From Bacteroidota bacterium (lineage in GTDB: Bacteria > Bacteroidota > Ignavibacteria > UBA10030 > UBA8401): DNA of 64,000 nt. Both the position numbers and the translations under genes were made by a program. Numbering within the stretch: the stretch's first letter is position 1; every line of letters begins with the position of its first letter. The stretch is from assembly GCA_005792285.1 (NCBI GenBank), contig SXSI01000019.1:1-64000 (forward strand). The letters run 5' to 3'. The notes below the pieces were generated by a model. It was not told the origin of the DNA and did no database searches. It was given only the letters and a program-made list of their open reading frames with translations. Of this stretch, positions 39,936-49,763 are shown one piece after another.

Positions 39936-40769
39936 TTAGAAATTTTTAGAAAGAATTTCTCTGAAATGTCCGTAATCAGTTGGTGAAGCATTTAAAATCA
40001 TTTTTACTGGACCAACACCTGGATAGAACCAAACTGTTGCAGTTGCACCTTGGCTAGCAAGTGTTCCGCCAACATATAAATCTCGTGTAGCTGTTAATTT
40101 ATATGATGCGTATTTAACAGCATTAAGACCAGTTACAGTATCTTTTGCAGCAGCCCAAACACCTTTGATATGCATTCTAATTTTAGAACCTGTAGCTGAA
40201 GTCCAAGTTGTATCTAAGCAAGACCAACTTTCGCCAAGTCCTTTTGAGTAATCAACTAATTTAATATAATAAATTGAGTCAACTCCACCAGCTGTTGGCT
40301 TGTAAACAACGCCTGTGCTTTTGAAAACAGCAGATAAGTTTTGAAGAAGATAAATATCACCAGTAGTTGCAGTTGTTCTTTTAGCCATCAAACTAGATGC
40401 AACTTTTATTGAAGGGATACTAGGATAACCAGCCGCATAACCAGGAATAGTTGTTGAATCGTACAAAGCATGACCAGTTCCGCCACCGACAGGTGATGGT
40501 GCTGCATTACTTACTATAGTCCATGAAGTTTTGTAAACTGCTTTAGTTGCAGTCCAGTTTGTATCTGTATTCATAGTTCTAAGATAGCCACCATAAACAA
40601 TTTGTCGACCAGCTGTTAATGGAAAAACATCCTCAGTAATCAAAGTTACTTTTGGTGTTGTATCAACTACAGCTTCTTCTTCTTCTTTACAACCTGTTGT
40701 GGAAATTGCAAATACCAGAGCAAAAGAAAAAATTGCTGCTGATAATAAAATCGGGTAAAACTTTTTCAT
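39936..40769 (-). CDS. Hypothetical lipoprotein
   Basis: 277 aa; signal peptide plus lipobox-like STTGCKEEEEAVVD; no domain recognised. Confidence 0.65.
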   Translation of the reverse strand: MKKFYPILLSAAIFSFALVFAISTTGCKEEEEAVVDTTPKVTLITEDVFPLTAGRQIVYGGYLRTMNTDTNWTATKAVYKTSWTIVSNAAPSPVGGGTGHALYDSTTIPGYAAGYPSIPSIKVASSLMAKRTTATTGDIYLLQNLSAVFKSTGVVYKPTAGGVDSIYYIKLVDYSKGLGESWSCLDTTWTSATGSKIRMHIKGVWAAAKDTVTGLNAVKYASYKLTATRDLYVGGTLASQGATATVWFYPGVGPVKMILNASPTDYGHFREILSKNF

Positions 40770-40872
40770 AGTACCTCCATTAATTATTAGTAAATTATTT
40801 TATAAAAATTCTTGTTAATTATTTGTTAAAGTTACAATAGCAATATAAAGAAAGCAAGTATAATATATAGTA

Positions 40873-41610
40873 TTACTTTCGCTTAATTCCATTCAATAAT
40901 TCTGCTGCTTCTTCACGAAATCGGTCATCGTCCTCATCTTCATTTTGGAAAGAAGGTATTTTATATAATAAGGACTTAGCTTTTTTATAGTCACCTATTT
41001 CAACATAAGCACGAGCAGCATCTAAATTGTACATTATAAAATTAGTTCGAAGTGTCAATGCTGTCTCATAATTTGATAAAGATTCTTCCATTTTTGCCCA
41101 ACCAATACCAAGTGGAATTCTAATAAACTTTGGCTTCTCACACAATTTTGCATGTGTTCTTCCAAGTATATAATATGCTCCTGCATTTGTCTTATCAAGC
41201 TTAATTGATTTTTCCAAATCGGATTTAATTTTATCTGCCAAGTCTAATGATTCCCAAACACCTTTGAACAATGCAATCTTTCCATTTACCGCAGCTCGTC
41301 TCATATATCCCATTGAGCCTTGCGGATTTATTTTAATTGCTTGCTCGGAAAAGGAAAGTGATTTTTCGTAAATCGCAAGTTGCTTTGATTCCTCAGAATG
41401 TTCGCCAATATCTAAATATGTTCTGCTAATTCGCCAAAGTATTTCGTAATTATTTTTTTCTGATTTATTTGCTAGTTCAAAATATTGAAGCGCAAGTTGA
41501 TTGTTAAATTGAATTGTTGAAGCTTCTTCTCCTTTTTTAATTAACTCATCTGTTGATTGACTCAATGATTGTTGAACAATTAGAAGAATTATAATAAACA
41601 ATTTTTTCAT
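40873..41610 (-). CDS. Tetratricopeptide-repeat periplasmic/exported protein
   Basis: From internal Met MKKLFIIILLIVQQSLSQ (signal peptide); TPR-like helices; ORF-track start at 41634 is possible. Confidence 0.7.
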   Translation of the reverse strand: MKKLFIIILLIVQQSLSQSTDELIKKGEEASTIQFNNQLALQYFELANKSEKNNYEILWRISRTYLDIGEHSEESKQLAIYEKSLSFSEQAIKINPQGSMGYMRRAAVNGKIALFKGVWESLDLADKIKSDLEKSIKLDKTNAGAYYILGRTHAKLCEKPKFIRIPLGIGWAKMEESLSNYETALTLRTNFIMYNLDAARAYVEIGDYKKAKSLLYKIPSFQNEDEDDDRFREEAAELLNGIKRK

Positions 41611-41760
41611 TTTGGACTCCAATTTTATTTTCAAAATTTAGCTTGATAAAAGTTACAATATTTCAGACATTCATACAATCCTATTTAGTAAAAAATTCAG
41701 AAAAAAATTGGGATAACTTTTAATAAATTTCCATTTCTGGTTAATGTCGGAACAAACCTT

Positions 41761-43143
41761 TTGTTCCTTCCCATTTTTACAACTAATCTGTATTCTAAAT
41801 TTATTTTACAATTTTGTTTAATTCTATTTTTTATAATTCCAGTAAATGCGCAATTAATTGATTCGTTTTCAGATGGCAATTTTACAACTTCGCCAGTTTG
41901 GTCGAGCGATTCGAGTGCGAATTGGACAGTTGCAACAAGTAGTGATGTAAGTAGTGGCGCAACAAATTCAAACTCTTTGCGATTAAATGCTGTATTTGGT
42001 ATTAGCGACATTCAATCAATTAGCACCCAAATTGCAAGCATGGCTTCTTCAAATGGACAATCATGGAGTTTTTGGTTGGGAAGGAGGAACCAAGAATATT
42101 CCACATCTAATAAAATTGATATTTGGCTTTATGCAAATGAAGGTAATTTGGAATCATCAACGGTTGATGGATATTCGATTAAAATTGGAAACAATTCTAC
42201 AGACGATGATATAAAATTAAATAAAGTTACAAATAATTCAGGCACTACAATAATTACTGGAACATCAAAAATTCCAATTACCCTTGTTGATATTGGATTA
42301 ATGATTCGCGTAACTCGTACTAACGAAGGTGTTTGGACTTTATATACTTCAACTTTACCAACTGCAAATGGTAGTGGTGCGATAGCAACAGATCTCCCAA
42401 GCTCTACAAATGTTGCAATCTTACAAGGGACTGCAACAGATAATACACATTCAATTTCCGATAATGGTTATTTCGGAATTGTAGCTACTCATTCAACTGG
42501 AGTAGATGCAAGAGTTTGCGTAGAACTTGATCAAATATTTTTTGATTTAAATTCAACTGCTGTTCTTCCAGTCGAATTAAAAACATTTACTGCAAGAGCA
42601 CAAAACAACAATGTGCTTTTGAATTGGAGTACAGCAACAGAAAGTAGCAACTCCGGATTTGAGATAGAAAGATCAACTCTCATTAATAGACAAACACAAA
42701 ATAACAGATTTAGTCAAGTTGGATTTGTAAGAGGAAGTGGAACAATTACAAGCCAGCAGAATTATAGTTACAGAGATACTAAAGTAAATAGTGGTAAATA
42801 TGAGTATAGGCTTAAACAAATAGATTTAGATGGAACAATAGAATATTCAAGAGGAGTAGAAGTATCAGTAGGAATAATAAAGACAAGATTAACAAGTAAT
42901 CCAAATCCATTTAATAATGAGACAATAATTAATTACCAATTAACAGAGAACAGTAAAATAACTATTAAAATTTATGATTTACTTGGGAAAGAAATTGAAA
43001 CATTAGTGAATAAAGAAAAAGAAGAGGGAGAGCATCAGATAAGATTTAATTCCACAGAATATAATTTAACAAGTGGAGTTTATTTTTGCATTCTTAAAAC
43101 AAACAGAGAAACAATAACACAAAAATTAGTTTTGATGAAATAG
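41761..43143 (+). CDS. T9SS type A sorting domain-containing secreted protein
   Basis: Signal peptide ending PVNAQ; C-terminal SNPNPFNNETIINYQLTENSKITIKIYDLLGKEIETLVNKEKEEGEHQIRFNSTEYNLTSGVYFCILKTNRETITQKLVLMK. Apparent TTG start, start uncertain. Confidence 0.85.
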   Translation: MFLPIFTTNLYSKFILQFCLILFFIIPVNAQLIDSFSDGNFTTSPVWSSDSSANWTVATSSDVSSGATNSNSLRLNAVFGISDIQSISTQIASMASSNGQSWSFWLGRRNQEYSTSNKIDIWLYANEGNLESSTVDGYSIKIGNNSTDDDIKLNKVTNNSGTTIITGTSKIPITLVDIGLMIRVTRTNEGVWTLYTSTLPTANGSGAIATDLPSSTNVAILQGTATDNTHSISDNGYFGIVATHSTGVDARVCVELDQIFFDLNSTAVLPVELKTFTARAQNNNVLLNWSTATESSNSGFEIERSTLINRQTQNNRFSQVGFVRGSGTITSQQNYSYRDTKVNSGKYEYRLKQIDLDGTIEYSRGVEVSVGIIKTRLTSNPNPFNNETIINYQLTENSKITIKIYDLLGKEIETLVNKEKEEGEHQIRFNSTEYNLTSGVYFCILKTNRETITQKLVLMK

Positions 43144-43153
43144 CGAAATGCTC

Positions 43154-43196
43154 TCTTCGATACGTCCACCAAACAATATGGCGGACTACTCAAGGT
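43154..43196. repeat. Imperfect palindromic intergenic sequence
   Basis: CTTCGATACGTCCACC...GGCGGACTACTCAAGG, imperfect inverted symmetry, just downstream of the T9SS gene. Confidence 0.35.
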
Positions 43197-43367
43197 TTAA
43201 TTTTGGGGAATTATTTTGATTTCAATCTTCCTCATATGTAAAAGTTTTTATGCAACGTGCGAGATTTGATGGTAGTACTGTAAGTACCCCGTTTCTCCTA
43301 CAGCTTAAAAGTTAATAGTAACAACCTTATTCCAACACATTCATTTTCCCTGACTTTATGCACAGAA

Positions 43368-43775
43368 TCAATCGGCCAAAGACTGGTAAACCATTTGGCG
43401 TAAACTATTGTGATAATCCCAAGTGAAATTGCTTTCCTGGGTCATAAATAAGGCAATGAGTTGCTCTTTCGGGTCTATGAAGAAATGAGTATTATTTGCA
43501 CCTGCCCAATAGAATACCCCTTTTGAAGCTAGAGTTTTAGAGGCGGGTCCGTCCGTCACTACAGCAAATCCAAGGCCCCATCCTGTTCCAGGACTAATTT
43601 GATATAAATCGCCTGTATGATTTGAAGTCATTAAATCCACAGTTTTTCTGCTTAAGTATTGTTTCCCTTTAAAAGTCTCCCCAGACATTATCATCTGACA
43701 AAAAATTGCATAGTCGGCTACTGTCGAATATAAGGCATTGACGCCACTCCAAATAGTTTTTCGATAAGTTATACT
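43368..43775 (-). pseudogene. C-terminal remnant of a serine hydrolase / beta-lactamase (class C-like) family protein
   Basis: Open frame SITYRKTIWSGVNALYSTVADYAIFCQMIMSGETFKGKQYLSRKTVDLMTSNHTGDLYQISPGTGWGLGF...SLAD*; in-frame TAA at 43776-43778 and no N-terminal catalytic half upstream. Confidence 0.75.
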
Positions 43776-43870
43776 TTACACACTACTATAAAATTTGATA
43801 AGATGAAAGTAATTTTTATCACAAATAGAAATTACTTTTTAAATCGACAAACTTTTTTGATATTTGCACG

Positions 43871-43944
43871 TGTGCTATAGCTTAATTGAATAAAGCGTCG
43901 GCCTCCGAAACCAAAGGTTTTGGTATTAAGTCCCGACAGGCGTA
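43871..43944 (+). pseudogene. Degenerate tRNA-Arg(CCG)
   Basis: TAGCTTAATTGAATAAAGCGTCGGCCTCCGAAACCAAAGG...TCCCGACAGGCGTA. Intact CTCCGAA anticodon loop (CCG 43905-43907) and D-stem, but mispaired acceptor and anticodon stems and T-loop ATTAAGT. Confidence 0.6.
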
Positions 43945-43983
43945 CAAAAAGTAGTAAAACCATATAACTTACATATAGAAAAT

Positions 43984-44685
43984 ATGCTAAAAGCAAAGAA
44001 AAAAATAACTCAAAAAGAAGTTCAACACGACAAGTTTACAACTAACTATTATTATAGTGCTCAAGATTGGTATTACAATAATAAGAAAAATGTAAATTTA
44101 GCTACCGGAATAATTACTCTTTTAATAATTGCTTCGATTTTTTATTACAATAATCTCAATGCAAATAACGAAACATCCTCAAGTGAATTATCAAAATTGA
44201 CAACATTTATAGATAACAATCAATATCAACAAGCAATTAACGGAGTTCCTGAAAAAAATATCAGAGGTTTGTTAAGTATTGTTGAAAATGATGGTTCATC
44301 GAGTTCTGGTAATCTTGCAAAGTTTTATTTGGCAAATGCATATTATTCAACCGGTGAATTTCAAACGGCGTTAGATTTATACGAAGATGTGGATGTTGAT
44401 GGAGATATTATAGAGTCATCGCGACTTTCCGGAATTGCAGCTTGTAATGAAGCGCTTGGAAATTTTAATGATGCCGCAAAATATTACGAAAAAAGTTCAG
44501 CTTATAATAAAAATGATCCTTCGATTGCAGAAAATTTATTAAAAGCCGGAATTATGTATGGAAAATCTGGAGATAACTATCGTGCAACAGATTTATTTGA
44601 AAGAATAAAAAAAGATTTCACAAATTCACCAGAAGCCAGAGAAATTGATAGATACATCGCTGAATATTCTCCGGATAAAAAATAA
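43984..44685 (+). CDS. Tetratricopeptide repeat membrane-anchored protein (YfgM-like)
   Basis: 233 aa; N-terminal cytoplasmic segment, one TM (LATGIITLLIIASIFYYNNL), TPR repeats. Confidence 0.8.
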   Translation: MLKAKKKITQKEVQHDKFTTNYYYSAQDWYYNNKKNVNLATGIITLLIIASIFYYNNLNANNETSSSELSKLTTFIDNNQYQQAINGVPEKNIRGLLSIVENDGSSSSGNLAKFYLANAYYSTGEFQTALDLYEDVDVDGDIIESSRLSGIAACNEALGNFNDAAKYYEKSSAYNKNDPSIAENLLKAGIMYGKSGDNYRATDLFERIKKDFTNSPEAREIDRYIAEYSPDKK

Positions 44686-44730
44686 AAGTAATTTGTTTAA
44701 AAATCTTATCATCTTTATATTGTCAGGAAT

Positions 44731-45123
44731 ATGTTAACAGATTTTGGTAGAATTTTCCTATTTTTTATAATTGGTGGTATTTTTACCGCTGGTGGATTAG
44801 TAACCTCTTGGTTATTCAGACCGAAGCGTCCTTATACAGAAAAACTTTCAACTTATGAATGTGGTGAGGAAGCTGTTGGAGATGCACGTGTAAAAATAAA
44901 TATCAGATTTTATGTTGTTGCACTTATTTTTGTAGTCTTTGAAGTTGAAGTACTCTTCCTTTTTCCATGGGCTTTAATATTTCAAAAAGTTGGAATGTTT
45001 GCATTTCTTGAAATGTTATTCTTCCTAATAATTTTAATAGTTGGTTATGCATACGTTTGGGCAAAAGGAGATCTCGATTGGGATAAGCCAACTCCGATTA
45101 TTCCACAATTAAATAAAAACTAA
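44731..45123 (+). CDS. nuoA: NADH-quinone oxidoreductase subunit A
   Basis: 130 aa; YECGEEAVGDARVKINIRFYVVALIFVVFEVEVLFLFPWA. Confidence 0.95.
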   Translation: MLTDFGRIFLFFIIGGIFTAGGLVTSWLFRPKRPYTEKLSTYECGEEAVGDARVKINIRFYVVALIFVVFEVEVLFLFPWALIFQKVGMFAFLEMLFFLIILIVGYAYVWAKGDLDWDKPTPIIPQLNKN

Positions 45124-45126
45124 AAT

Positions 45127-45618
45127 ATGGGATTACTCGATAAACAATTTGAAGATGGAAATATTGTAATAACCAGTTTAGATAATCTTATGAACTGGGC
45201 GCGACTTTCTTCGTTGTGGCAAATGCAATTTGGTTTGGCATGTTGCGCAATTGAAATGATGGCTGCTTCTGCTTCGAACTTTGATATGATGCGTTTTGGA
45301 GTTATTCCTCGCGCAACTCCACGACAATGCGATGTTATGATTGTCTCCGGAACTGTTACATTAAAAATGGCTTCACGAATAAAAAGATTATACGATCAAA
45401 TGTCCGAACCTCGTTATGTAATTTCAATGGGGAGTTGTTCAAATTGCGGTGGTCCATATTGGGAACATGGTTATCATGTTTTAAAAGGCGTTGATAGAAT
45501 TATTCCTGTTGATGTTTATGTTCCAGGATGTCCGCCAAGACCTGAAGCTTTATTAGAAGGTCTTATAAAATTACAAGAAAAAGTTCGCAACTATTCATCA
45601 GTAAAATCTGTTGCATAA
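45127..45618 (+). CDS. nuoB: NADH-quinone oxidoreductase subunit B
   Basis: 163 aa; [39 protein letters not shown]. Confidence 0.97.
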   Translation: MGLLDKQFEDGNIVITSLDNLMNWARLSSLWQMQFGLACCAIEMMAASASNFDMMRFGVIPRATPRQCDVMIVSGTVTLKMASRIKRLYDQMSEPRYVISMGSCSNCGGPYWEHGYHVLKGVDRIIPVDVYVPGCPPRPEALLEGLIKLQEKVRNYSSVKSVA

Positions 45619-45627
45619 AAAAATAAA

Positions 45628-46104
45628 ATGACCTTTCAGGAAATTACAGAAAATTTAAAACAAAAATTTGGAACTGCAATTGTTGAAGTAAAAGAAACAG
45701 TTCAACCTGATCCATATATAATAGTAGATCCAAATTCTTTAAAAGAAATTTCAAAATATCTTCGCGATGAGGAAATTTTGACATTTGATTTTCTAAATTG
45801 TCTTTCGGGTTTGGATTTAAAAGGGAAGCTCGCTGTTGTTTATCATATTTCATCAATGAAGCATAAACATAGTTTTGTACTTCGTGTTGAAGTTCCAACC
45901 GATGCGCCAACTGTTCCTTCAATTGAATCAATTTGGAAATCAGCAAACTGGCACGAACGGGAAGCATTCGACATGTACGGAATTATTTTTTCCGATCACC
46001 CGGATTTGAGAAGAATTTTAATGCCGTATGATTGGGAAGGTCATCCACTTCGAAAAGATTATCAGGTTCCTGAATTTTATAACGGAATGAAAGTCACTTA
46101 TTAA
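45628..46104 (+). CDS. nuoC: NADH-quinone oxidoreductase subunit C
   Basis: 158 aa; [40 protein letters not shown]. Confidence 0.96.
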   Translation: MTFQEITENLKQKFGTAIVEVKETVQPDPYIIVDPNSLKEISKYLRDEEILTFDFLNCLSGLDLKGKLAVVYHISSMKHKHSFVLRVEVPTDAPTVPSIESIWKSANWHEREAFDMYGIIFSDHPDLRRILMPYDWEGHPLRKDYQVPEFYNGMKVTY

Positions 46105-47252
46105 TGGAAACAATTACAAAAACTTCGCACGGAAGAACACTTCGAACTGAAGAAATGGTTATTAATATGGGACCGCAACATCCTTCGACACATGGAGTTT
46201 TAAGATTAGAACTTGTTGTTGATGGTGAAATTGTAATTGATGTAATTCCACATATCGGATATTTACATCGCTGTTTCGAAAAGCATTCCGAACAGATGAC
46301 CAACTATCAGCAAGTTATTCCTTACGTCGATCGAATGGATTATGTCGCTTCAATGAACAGTGAACTTTCATTTGCAATTGCCGCAGAAAAATTATTGAAG
46401 ATTCAAATTCCTGAACGAGTTGATTACATTCGTGTGATTATGTGTGAGTTGCAAAGAATTGCAAGTCACTTAATTGCAATTGGAACTTATGGAATTGATA
46501 TTGGCGCATTCACTCCATTTTTATTTTGCTTCCGCGATCGTGAAAGAATTTTAGATTTATTCGAAATGACATGTGGCGCACGTTTACTCTATAATTATAT
46601 TTGGATTGGTGGATTATCTCATGATCTTCCGCAACAATTTATTCCAACTTTAAAAGAATTTATTGTTGACTTCAGAAAAAATATTAAAGAATTAAATGAT
46701 CTTTTAAGTTTCAATCACATATTTATAAAACGAACTGCAAATATTGGTGTTCTTCCTGCTGATGTTGCAATTAATTATGGTTGCAGCGGACCAATGCTTC
46801 GAGGTTCAGGTGTAAAATGGGATCTCAGAAAAGATGAACCATATTCTGTTTACAATAAATTTGATTTTGAAGTTTGTGTTGGAAAAGGAGAAGTTGGAAC
46901 TCTCGGCGATTGTTGGGACAGATATATTGTTCGTGTAGATGAGATGGAACAAAGTCTCAGAATTATTGAACAAGCAATTCAAACTTTGCCTGAAGGAAAT
47001 GTACAAAGTGCAGTTCCAAAAAGAATTCGACCAAATCCGGGAGAAGCATACGCACGAGCAGAATCACCTCGCGGTGAATTAGGATTTTATATTATGAGTG
47101 ATGGAACTGGAACTCCGTATCGTATTAAAGCACGTTCACCAGCATTTGTAAATTTAAGTATCATCTCAGAAATTTCACGCGGTTGTATGATTGCCGATTT
47201 ATGTGCAATAACAGGAAGTGTTGATATTGTTTTAGGAGAGGTGGATAGATAA
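46104..47252 (+). CDS. nuoD: NADH-quinone oxidoreductase subunit D
   Basis: 382 aa; [63 protein letters not shown]. Confidence 0.97.
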   Translation: METITKTSHGRTLRTEEMVINMGPQHPSTHGVLRLELVVDGEIVIDVIPHIGYLHRCFEKHSEQMTNYQQVIPYVDRMDYVASMNSELSFAIAAEKLLKIQIPERVDYIRVIMCELQRIASHLIAIGTYGIDIGAFTPFLFCFRDRERILDLFEMTCGARLLYNYIWIGGLSHDLPQQFIPTLKEFIVDFRKNIKELNDLLSFNHIFIKRTANIGVLPADVAINYGCSGPMLRGSGVKWDLRKDEPYSVYNKFDFEVCVGKGEVGTLGDCWDRYIVRVDEMEQSLRIIEQAIQTLPEGNVQSAVPKRIRPNPGEAYARAESPRGELGFYIMSDGTGTPYRIKARSPAFVNLSIISEISRGCMIADLCAITGSVDIVLGEVDR

Positions 47253-48301
47253 TGATTGACTGGATACTAACTCAATTTCCTGATTCAATTCTTGGGTACA
47301 TAATTATTTGTGCAGTACCGTTACTTTTTATTTTGCCTTATGCGCTTGTTACAATTTATTTAGAAATGAAAATGTCTGCACACATGCAAGATCGTGTTGC
47401 ATATATGAGAACCGGTTGGCATGGAACACTTCAGCCATTTGCAGATATTTTAAAATTATTACAAAAGGAAGATATAATTCCAACAGCAGCAGATAAATTT
47501 TTATTTATTCTTGCACCATATATTGTTTTCATCGGAACTTATGCAACGTTTGCAGTTCTTCCATTTACAAGTAGTTACATCGGCAGCGATTTAGATTTAG
47601 GATTATTTTATTTAGTTGCAGTTTCATCTTTAGTCGTCGTCGGAATTTTAATGTCCGGTTGGGCTTCAAATAATAAATGGTCACTTTTCGGCGCACTTCG
47701 TTCAGCTGCACAAATTGTTAGCTATGAAATTCCAACTGCATTGGTTTTACTTTCAATTGTAATGATTGCCGGAACGATGAACATGCAGCAACTTTCACAA
47801 CTTCAATCTGGTGGAATTTCTGATTGGTATATTTTTGGTGGACCATTTCCGATTGTAAAAAAATTACTACTACTTCCATTAATGTTTATTTTATTTTTAG
47901 TTCAATTAACAGCATCAATGGCAGAAGTTAACAGAACGCCTTTTGATATTCCGGAAGCAGAATCAGAATTAGTTCAAGGTTACAATACTGAATATAGCGG
48001 AATGAAATTTGCAATTTTTTATTTAGCAGAGTATGCAAACTTATTTGCAGTTTCAGCAATTACTGTTGTTGCATTTTTTGGAGGATGGGGAAGTCCATTC
48101 GGAAGTTTTATGAGTGGTGGTGTTTGGGATTTATTTTGGTTTGTTTTAAAAGGAATGTTTTTTGTGAGTATAAATATTTGGCTCAGATGGACACTTCCAC
48201 GTTTAAGAGTTGATCAATTAATGTACGTATCATGGAAAGTTTTAACTCCATTCGCACTCGTTTGCATGATACTTATAGGATATATACTTGTCGCATTTTA
48301 G
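47252..48301 (+). CDS. nuoH: NADH-quinone oxidoreductase subunit H
   Basis: 349 aa; QPFADILKLLQKEDI, EVNRTPFDIPEAESELVQGYNTEYSGMKFAIFYLAEYAN, RVDQLMYVSWKVLTPF. Confidence 0.96.
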   Translation: MIDWILTQFPDSILGYIIICAVPLLFILPYALVTIYLEMKMSAHMQDRVAYMRTGWHGTLQPFADILKLLQKEDIIPTAADKFLFILAPYIVFIGTYATFAVLPFTSSYIGSDLDLGLFYLVAVSSLVVVGILMSGWASNNKWSLFGALRSAAQIVSYEIPTALVLLSIVMIAGTMNMQQLSQLQSGGISDWYIFGGPFPIVKKLLLLPLMFILFLVQLTASMAEVNRTPFDIPEAESELVQGYNTEYSGMKFAIFYLAEYANLFAVSAITVVAFFGGWGSPFGSFMSGGVWDLFWFVLKGMFFVSINIWLRWTLPRLRVDQLMYVSWKVLTPFALVCMILIGYILVAF

Positions 48302-48310
48302 AAAAAATTA

Positions 48311-48919
48311 ATGAACGCAATTACAGAATATTTTGGAAATATTACACAAAGTTTAAAAACTATTTCAATTGGAATGGGAGTAACTTTTAAACATTTGTTT
48401 ACACCGGCAGTTACAATTCAATATCCAACTGTGAAAATGAAATTGCCAGAGCGTTCAAGAAATCGACTTTATGTAAATATGGATGATTGTATCGGTTGCG
48501 ATCAATGTTCAAAAGCTTGTCCAGTTAATTGTATTGAAATCGAAATTATTAAGTCAACTCCAGAAGATGATCTCGGAATTACTTCTTCAGGACAAAAGAA
48601 AAAATTGCACGTACCAGTTTTCAATATTGATATTGCAAAATGTTGCTACTGCGGACTTTGTGTTTATCCTTGTCCAACTGAATGTATTTACATGACGAAC
48701 GTTTATGAATTTTCAGAATTTGACAGAAATAATTTAATTTACAATTTTGCAAAAATGACTCCAGCTGAAATTGAAACTGCACAAATAAAGGTAAAAAAAA
48801 TGGATGAAGAAACTGCAGCGAAAAAAGTTGCAGCCGCATTAGTTGCAGCGCAAGCAAAAGCTGCATTAGATGCAACCACACAAACTTCAACTCCACAACA
48901 ACCAACTGAGCCACAATGA
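48311..48919 (+). CDS. nuoI: NADH-quinone oxidoreductase subunit I with Ala/Lys/Thr/Gln-rich C-terminal tail
   Basis: 202 aa; two 4Fe-4S motifs CIGCDQCSKACPVNC and CCYCGLCVYPCPTEC; tail MDEETAAKKVAAALVAAQAKAALDATTQTSTPQQPTEPQ. Confidence 0.94.
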   Translation: MNAITEYFGNITQSLKTISIGMGVTFKHLFTPAVTIQYPTVKMKLPERSRNRLYVNMDDCIGCDQCSKACPVNCIEIEIIKSTPEDDLGITSSGQKKKLHVPVFNIDIAKCCYCGLCVYPCPTECIYMTNVYEFSEFDRNNLIYNFAKMTPAEIETAQIKVKKMDEETAAKKVAAALVAAQAKAALDATTQTSTPQQPTEPQ

Positions 48920-49443
48920 ATATGTTAAGTTTATACGATTATATATTTTACTTTTTAGCATTCGTTGTGATTGGCTCGTCATTCGTAGTTGTATTTTCCA
49001 GAAATATAATTTATTCGGCATTTGCACTTCTCTTCACATTTTTTGGAGTTGCAGGATTTTATGTTTTACTAAGTGCGGACTTTTTAGCAATTACACAGTT
49101 ACTAATTTATGTTGGCGGAATTCTGGTTTTACTTTTATTCGGTGTAATGTTAACAAACAAAGTTGTTGATGTCGATATAAAATCTTCGACAATTAAAACT
49201 TTACCAGCTTCAATAATTTCAGCATTGCTCGCCGGATTATTGTGCGGAATATTTTATGTTACAAATTGGTACACAGTCCCAACAAATCCGGAATTATTAA
49301 ATAACACAACTGCAATTGCAATTGGCCATGCATTTATTTCAACTTGGATTTTACCATTCGAAGTTGCTTCAGTTGTACTTTTAGTTGCAATGTTGGGAGC
49401 AGTAATAATTGCTCGCAGAGAAAAAGGACCGGAGGTAAATTAA
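48916..49443 (+). CDS. nuoJ: NADH-quinone oxidoreductase subunit J
   Basis: 175 aa; YSAFALLFTFFGVAGFYVLLSADFLAITQLLIYVGGILVLLLFGVMLT. Confidence 0.95.
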   Translation: MNMLSLYDYIFYFLAFVVIGSSFVVVFSRNIIYSAFALLFTFFGVAGFYVLLSADFLAITQLLIYVGGILVLLLFGVMLTNKVVDVDIKSSTIKTLPASIISALLAGLLCGIFYVTNWYTVPTNPELLNNTTAIAIGHAFISTWILPFEVASVVLLVAMLGAVIIARREKGPEVN

Positions 49444-49444
49444 T

Positions 49445-49759
49445 ATGTCACTCGTCGTATCATTACAACATTTTATTTTTGTAAGCGCAATATTACTTTC
49501 GCTCGGAGTTTATGCAATTTTAACTCGTCGAAATGCAATTATGGTTTTAATGGGAATTGAATTAATTCTAAATTCAGCAAATATTAATTTTGTAGCATTC
49601 TCCCGATTTGGTGGAATGGATGTAAATGGTCATCTCGCCGCAATATTTGTAATTTTTCTCGCAGCTTGTGAAGCCGCAGTTGCACTTGCAATCGTTCTTA
49701 ATATTTACAAACAATTCAACACAGTTAATGTAGACGAAGTGGCTACAATGAAAGATTGA
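49445..49759 (+). CDS. nuoK: NADH-quinone oxidoreductase subunit K
   Basis: 104 aa; ILTRRNAIMVLMGIELILNSANINFVAFS, FVIFLAACEAAVALAIVLNIYK. Confidence 0.96.
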   Translation: MSLVVSLQHFIFVSAILLSLGVYAILTRRNAIMVLMGIELILNSANINFVAFSRFGGMDVNGHLAAIFVIFLAACEAAVALAIVLNIYKQFNTVNVDEVATMKD

Positions 49760-49763
49760 TCGA

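Noticed and set aside
41697-42011. 104-aa minus-strand ORF overlapping the start of the T9SS protein gene
   Set aside because: Opposite a well-supported signal peptide and mature protein, with no motif.
43200-43367. Less AT-rich intergenic sequence considered as an insertion-sequence end
   Set aside because: No transposase fragment or terminal inverted repeats that I could recognise; left as unassigned remnant DNA.
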